In this document: one piece after another, positions 62,369-64,000 of the stretch | Layout: every line of letters starts with the position of its first letter | How positions within the stretch are numbered: the first letter of the stretch is position 1 | Source: JBLXBZ01 sp048265185 | Lineage (GTDB): Bacteria; Pseudomonadota; Alphaproteobacteria; Rhizobiales; Stappiaceae | Assembly (NCBI GenBank): GCA_048265185.1 | Contig: JBLXBZ010000012.1 | Location: 1 to 64,000 of the forward strand | Direction: 5' to 3' | Length of the DNA stretch: 64,000 nt | Program-made: the position numbers and the translations under genes | Notes under the pieces: generated by a model | What the model was told of the DNA's origin: nothing | Seen by the model: only the letters and a program-made list of their open reading frames with translations | The model's database searches: none

Positions 62369-63304
62369 CTAGATCGCCGGCTGACTCGCCAAAGCGCGCT
62401 CCTTGACGATTTCATCAATCATCTTGCGAGCGGACGAGCCCTTCACCCTCTCAATATCGTCCTGATATTTCAACAACACACCCAGCGTATCATCGACAAC
62501 TTCAGGGTTGAGAGCCAATTCGTTCAACTCCGCCAGCGCATTAGCCCAATCAAGGGTTTCAGCGACGCCCGGCTGTTTAAACAAATCGTGGTCGGCGCGT
62601 AACTTTTGAACAAAAGCGACAATCTGCGCCGTCAGTTTCTCTGGCGTCCCGGGCGCCTTGCGCCGAACAATCTCCAACTCACGCCGCGCATCAGGATAAT
62701 CAACCCAATGATAGAGGCAACGCCGTTTGAGCGCGTCATGAATTTCCCGGGTTCTATTCGTCGTAATCACCACGATAGGCGGCTCCGACGCGCGGATGGT
62801 TCCAAGCTCGGGAATGCTCACTTGATTGTCTGAAAGGATTTCTAGCAAATAAGCTTCGAAAGCCTCGTCCGCGCGGTCCAGCTCATCTATCAGTAATATA
62901 GGCGCGCCCTTTTCAGAGCCCTCCAAAGCCTGAAGAACAGGACGCTTGATCAAAAAACGGTCAGAAAACAAACTGGCGGACAATTCATTTCGATCGGAGC
63001 CGCCGGTGGCCTCCACCATGCGAATTTCGACCATCTGAGCGGCGTAATTCCACTCATAGACGGCGGCGGAGACGTCCAATCCCTCATAACATTGCAAGCG
63101 AATGAGATCCCGCTTCAGCGTTTGGGCGAGAACCTTGGCGATCTCCGTCTTGCCCACCCCCGCCTCTCCTTCAAGAAACAGCGGGCGCCCAAGTTTCAAA
63201 GCGAGATGAAGCACGGTCGCCAGCGAGCGATCCGCCACATACCCAGCGCGATCCAACATCGCGAGGGTGTCGTCAATGGAAGCGGGAAGCTGTTCTTTGA
63301 TCAT
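62369..63304 (-). CDS. MoxR/CoxD-family AAA+ ATPase
   Basis: 311 residues. Walker A GEAGVGKT (46-53), Walker B LLIDELDRA, and sensor-1 VVITTNRTREIHDA. MoxR ATPases work with VWA partners to insert cofactors or reshape protein complexes. The partner VWA gene starts right at its stop. The pair is a two-gene operon with a 206-bp upstream gap that also holds the terminator of the next operon. Confidence 0.9.
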   Translation of the reverse strand: MIKEQLPASIDDTLAMLDRAGYVADRSLATVLHLALKLGRPLFLEGEAGVGKTEIAKVLAQTLKRDLIRLQCYEGLDVSAAVYEWNYAAQMVEIRMVEATGGSDRNELSASLFSDRFLIKRPVLQALEGSEKGAPILLIDELDRADEAFEAYLLEILSDNQVSIPELGTIRASEPPIVVITTNRTREIHDALKRRCLYHWVDYPDARRELEIVRRKAPGTPEKLTAQIVAFVQKLRADHDLFKQPGVAETLDWANALAELNELALNPEVVDDTLGVLLKYQDDIERVKGSSARKMIDEIVKERALASQPAI

Positions 63305-63412
63305 GTGTCCATCCCTGCAAATTCACGCGAAAATCAAGCAGCCAAAGTAAGGCGGAACAATTCAGAAATCCAGCGTATGGCGCCGGAACGAAAGTTTCGC
63401 GTCTTATCCAGC

Positions 63413-63440
63413 AAAAAACCCGCCCGAATACTCGGGCGGG
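63413..63440 (-). terminator. Rho-independent terminator after the branched-chain amino-acid binding protein
   Basis: A nine-pair perfect stem (CCCGCCCGA at 63419-63427 with TCGGGCGGG at 63432-63440) has a four-base loop. On the minus strand it is followed by six T (63418-63413). It lies about 70 bases past the stop of the last gene. Confidence 0.9.
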
Positions 63441-63510
63441 CATCTACAAACAAGAGCTTGAGACGACGGCGAAACGCTAGTCTAGGTGTCGCCGCGCTCA
63501 TGCGCTCATC

Positions 63511-64000
63511 TTACTTGGCGTAGTCGTATTTGCCATCCGACCAGACATACCAAACGTAACCTGGCAGGGTCACGTCGCCTTTCTCGTCAAAGGCCAGATC
63601 GCCGAGAACCGTTTTGAACTCGCCAGAATTAAGCGCTTCAACAACGTCTTCATATTCTGTGGACTTAGCGGTTTTCACAGCGTCAGCCCAAGTCTGAATG
63701 GCTGCGTAAGTGTACAGAGCATAACCTTCAGCGGTTTTTCCGGAAGCTTCAAGAGCCTCCACAACCGGCTTGGCGACTTCGTTCTTACGAGGATCAGGAG
63801 AGAAGGTCATCAGCGTGCCTTCGCCAGCGGGACCCGTGATCGACCAATATTCGTCGGTCACAAGCGCGTCACCCGACACAAGCAAAGTCTCCATGCCCTG
63901 ATCGGCCATCTGACGTTTGATCAACCCAGCTTCCGTGTGATAGCCGCCCACGTAAAGAACGTCAATGTTCTCCGACTTCAACTTCGACACGAGGGCCGTA
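63511..64000 (-). CDS. Branched-chain amino-acid ABC transporter binding protein, N-terminal part outside window
   Basis: Only the C-terminal 163 residues are inside; the gene continues past the right edge. The visible part shows VLYVGGYHTEAGLIKRQMAD, then GEGTLMTFSPDPRKN, then the end GYVWYVWSDGKYDYAK, as in LivJ/Leu-binding proteins. It is periplasmic in function. The first Val seen near 63990 is internal, not a start. A strong terminator follows its stop. Confidence 0.88.
   Translation of the reverse strand, partial: TALVSKLKSENIDVLYVGGYHTEAGLIKRQMADQGMETLLVSGDALVTDEYWSITGPAGEGTLMTFSPDPRKNEVAKPVVEALEASGKTAEGYALYTYAAIQTWADAVKTAKSTEYEDVVEALNSGEFKTVLGDLAFDEKGDVTLPGYVWYVWSDGKYDYAK

Noticed and set aside
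61670..62602. Long 310-codon open frame on the plus strand
   Set aside because: It is antisense to coxE and the end of moxR, whose protein motifs are clear; the frame has no recognisable family and no ribosome site.
1..64000. CRISPR array, rRNA genes, insertion sequences or prophage genes
   Set aside because: No spaced repeat array, no rRNA sequence and no transposase or phage structural protein was recognised anywhere in the window.

Overview
The window reads as chromosomal DNA of a marine or halotolerant alphaproteobacterium. Several family choices support this: DUF2336, PAS_5-type and DUF3126 proteins, an NDUFS6-like zf-CHCC protein, a CoxE/MoxR pair, map followed by radC, and cysE beside DUF3126. 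The genus cannot be fixed by reading alone. Coding density is high, and most genes have a recognisable Shine-Dalgarno sequence. Composition is moderate in GC except for visibly AT-rich stretches at about 43.2-44.2 kb and 46.2-47.0 kb.

Layout. (1) 1-13.0 kb is a near-complete ectoine/hydroxyectoine catabolism locus. An aminotransferase (cut by the left edge), a semialdehyde dehydrogenase and an AsnC/Lrp regulator read leftward. A MocR-type regulator (enuR), the ABC importer ehuABCD, eutABC, ectoine hydrolase (doeA/eutD) and ADABA deacetylase (doeB/eutE) read rightward. An 11-bp inverted repeat lies in the divergent promoter, and strong dyads flank the binding-protein gene. (2) 13.1-19.7 kb holds two c-type cytochromes, NAD kinase, an Hpt protein convergent with a DUF2336 protein, a lytic transglycosylase, and a flavin reductase/nitroreductase pair. 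(3) 20-28.7 kb is housekeeping: thrS, a MerR regulator, tRNA-Tyr, yidD, an Fe-S scaffold, folE, hisI, a CBS protein and a rhomboid protease. (4) 29-33.3 kb is a signalling and envelope group: PAS_5, tandem PilZ, a transglutaminase-like cysteine peptidase, a gamma carbonic anhydrase-like protein and an unknown membrane-anchored protein. (5) 33.4-42.9 kb is metabolic and envelope genes: DUF3126, cysE, two alpha/beta hydrolases, zf-CHCC, an FAD monooxygenase, a CinA-like protein, xanthine phosphoribosyltransferase, an L,D-transpeptidase, sfsA and trkH. (6) 43.2-44.3 kb is an AT-rich orphan gene just downstream of the 3' end of tRNA-Leu(TAA). (7) 44.4-51.3 kb holds map, radC and two tandem membrane-bound GGDEF-EAL proteins. 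(8) 51.4-64 kb holds meaB-ppdK, a TPR protein, ispE, a polyprenyl synthase, DUF2007, a TrmN6-like methyltransferase, a small cysteine-containing secreted protein, a moxR-coxE pair, and the end of a branched-chain amino-acid binding protein.

How the genes fit together. The ectoine locus imports ectoine and hydroxyectoine by ABC transport, opens the ring, deacetylates the product to diaminobutyrate, and transaminates and oxidises that to aspartate. EnuR and AsnC probably respond to pathway intermediates. Elsewhere, several c-di-GMP elements (tandem PilZ, two GGDEF-EAL proteins) share the window with a LapG-family-like periplasmic peptidase. I did not find a clearly new multi-gene system. The least explained items are the orphan gene next to tRNA-Leu, the three-repeat secreted protein at 20.1 kb, and the dyads bracketing ehuB.
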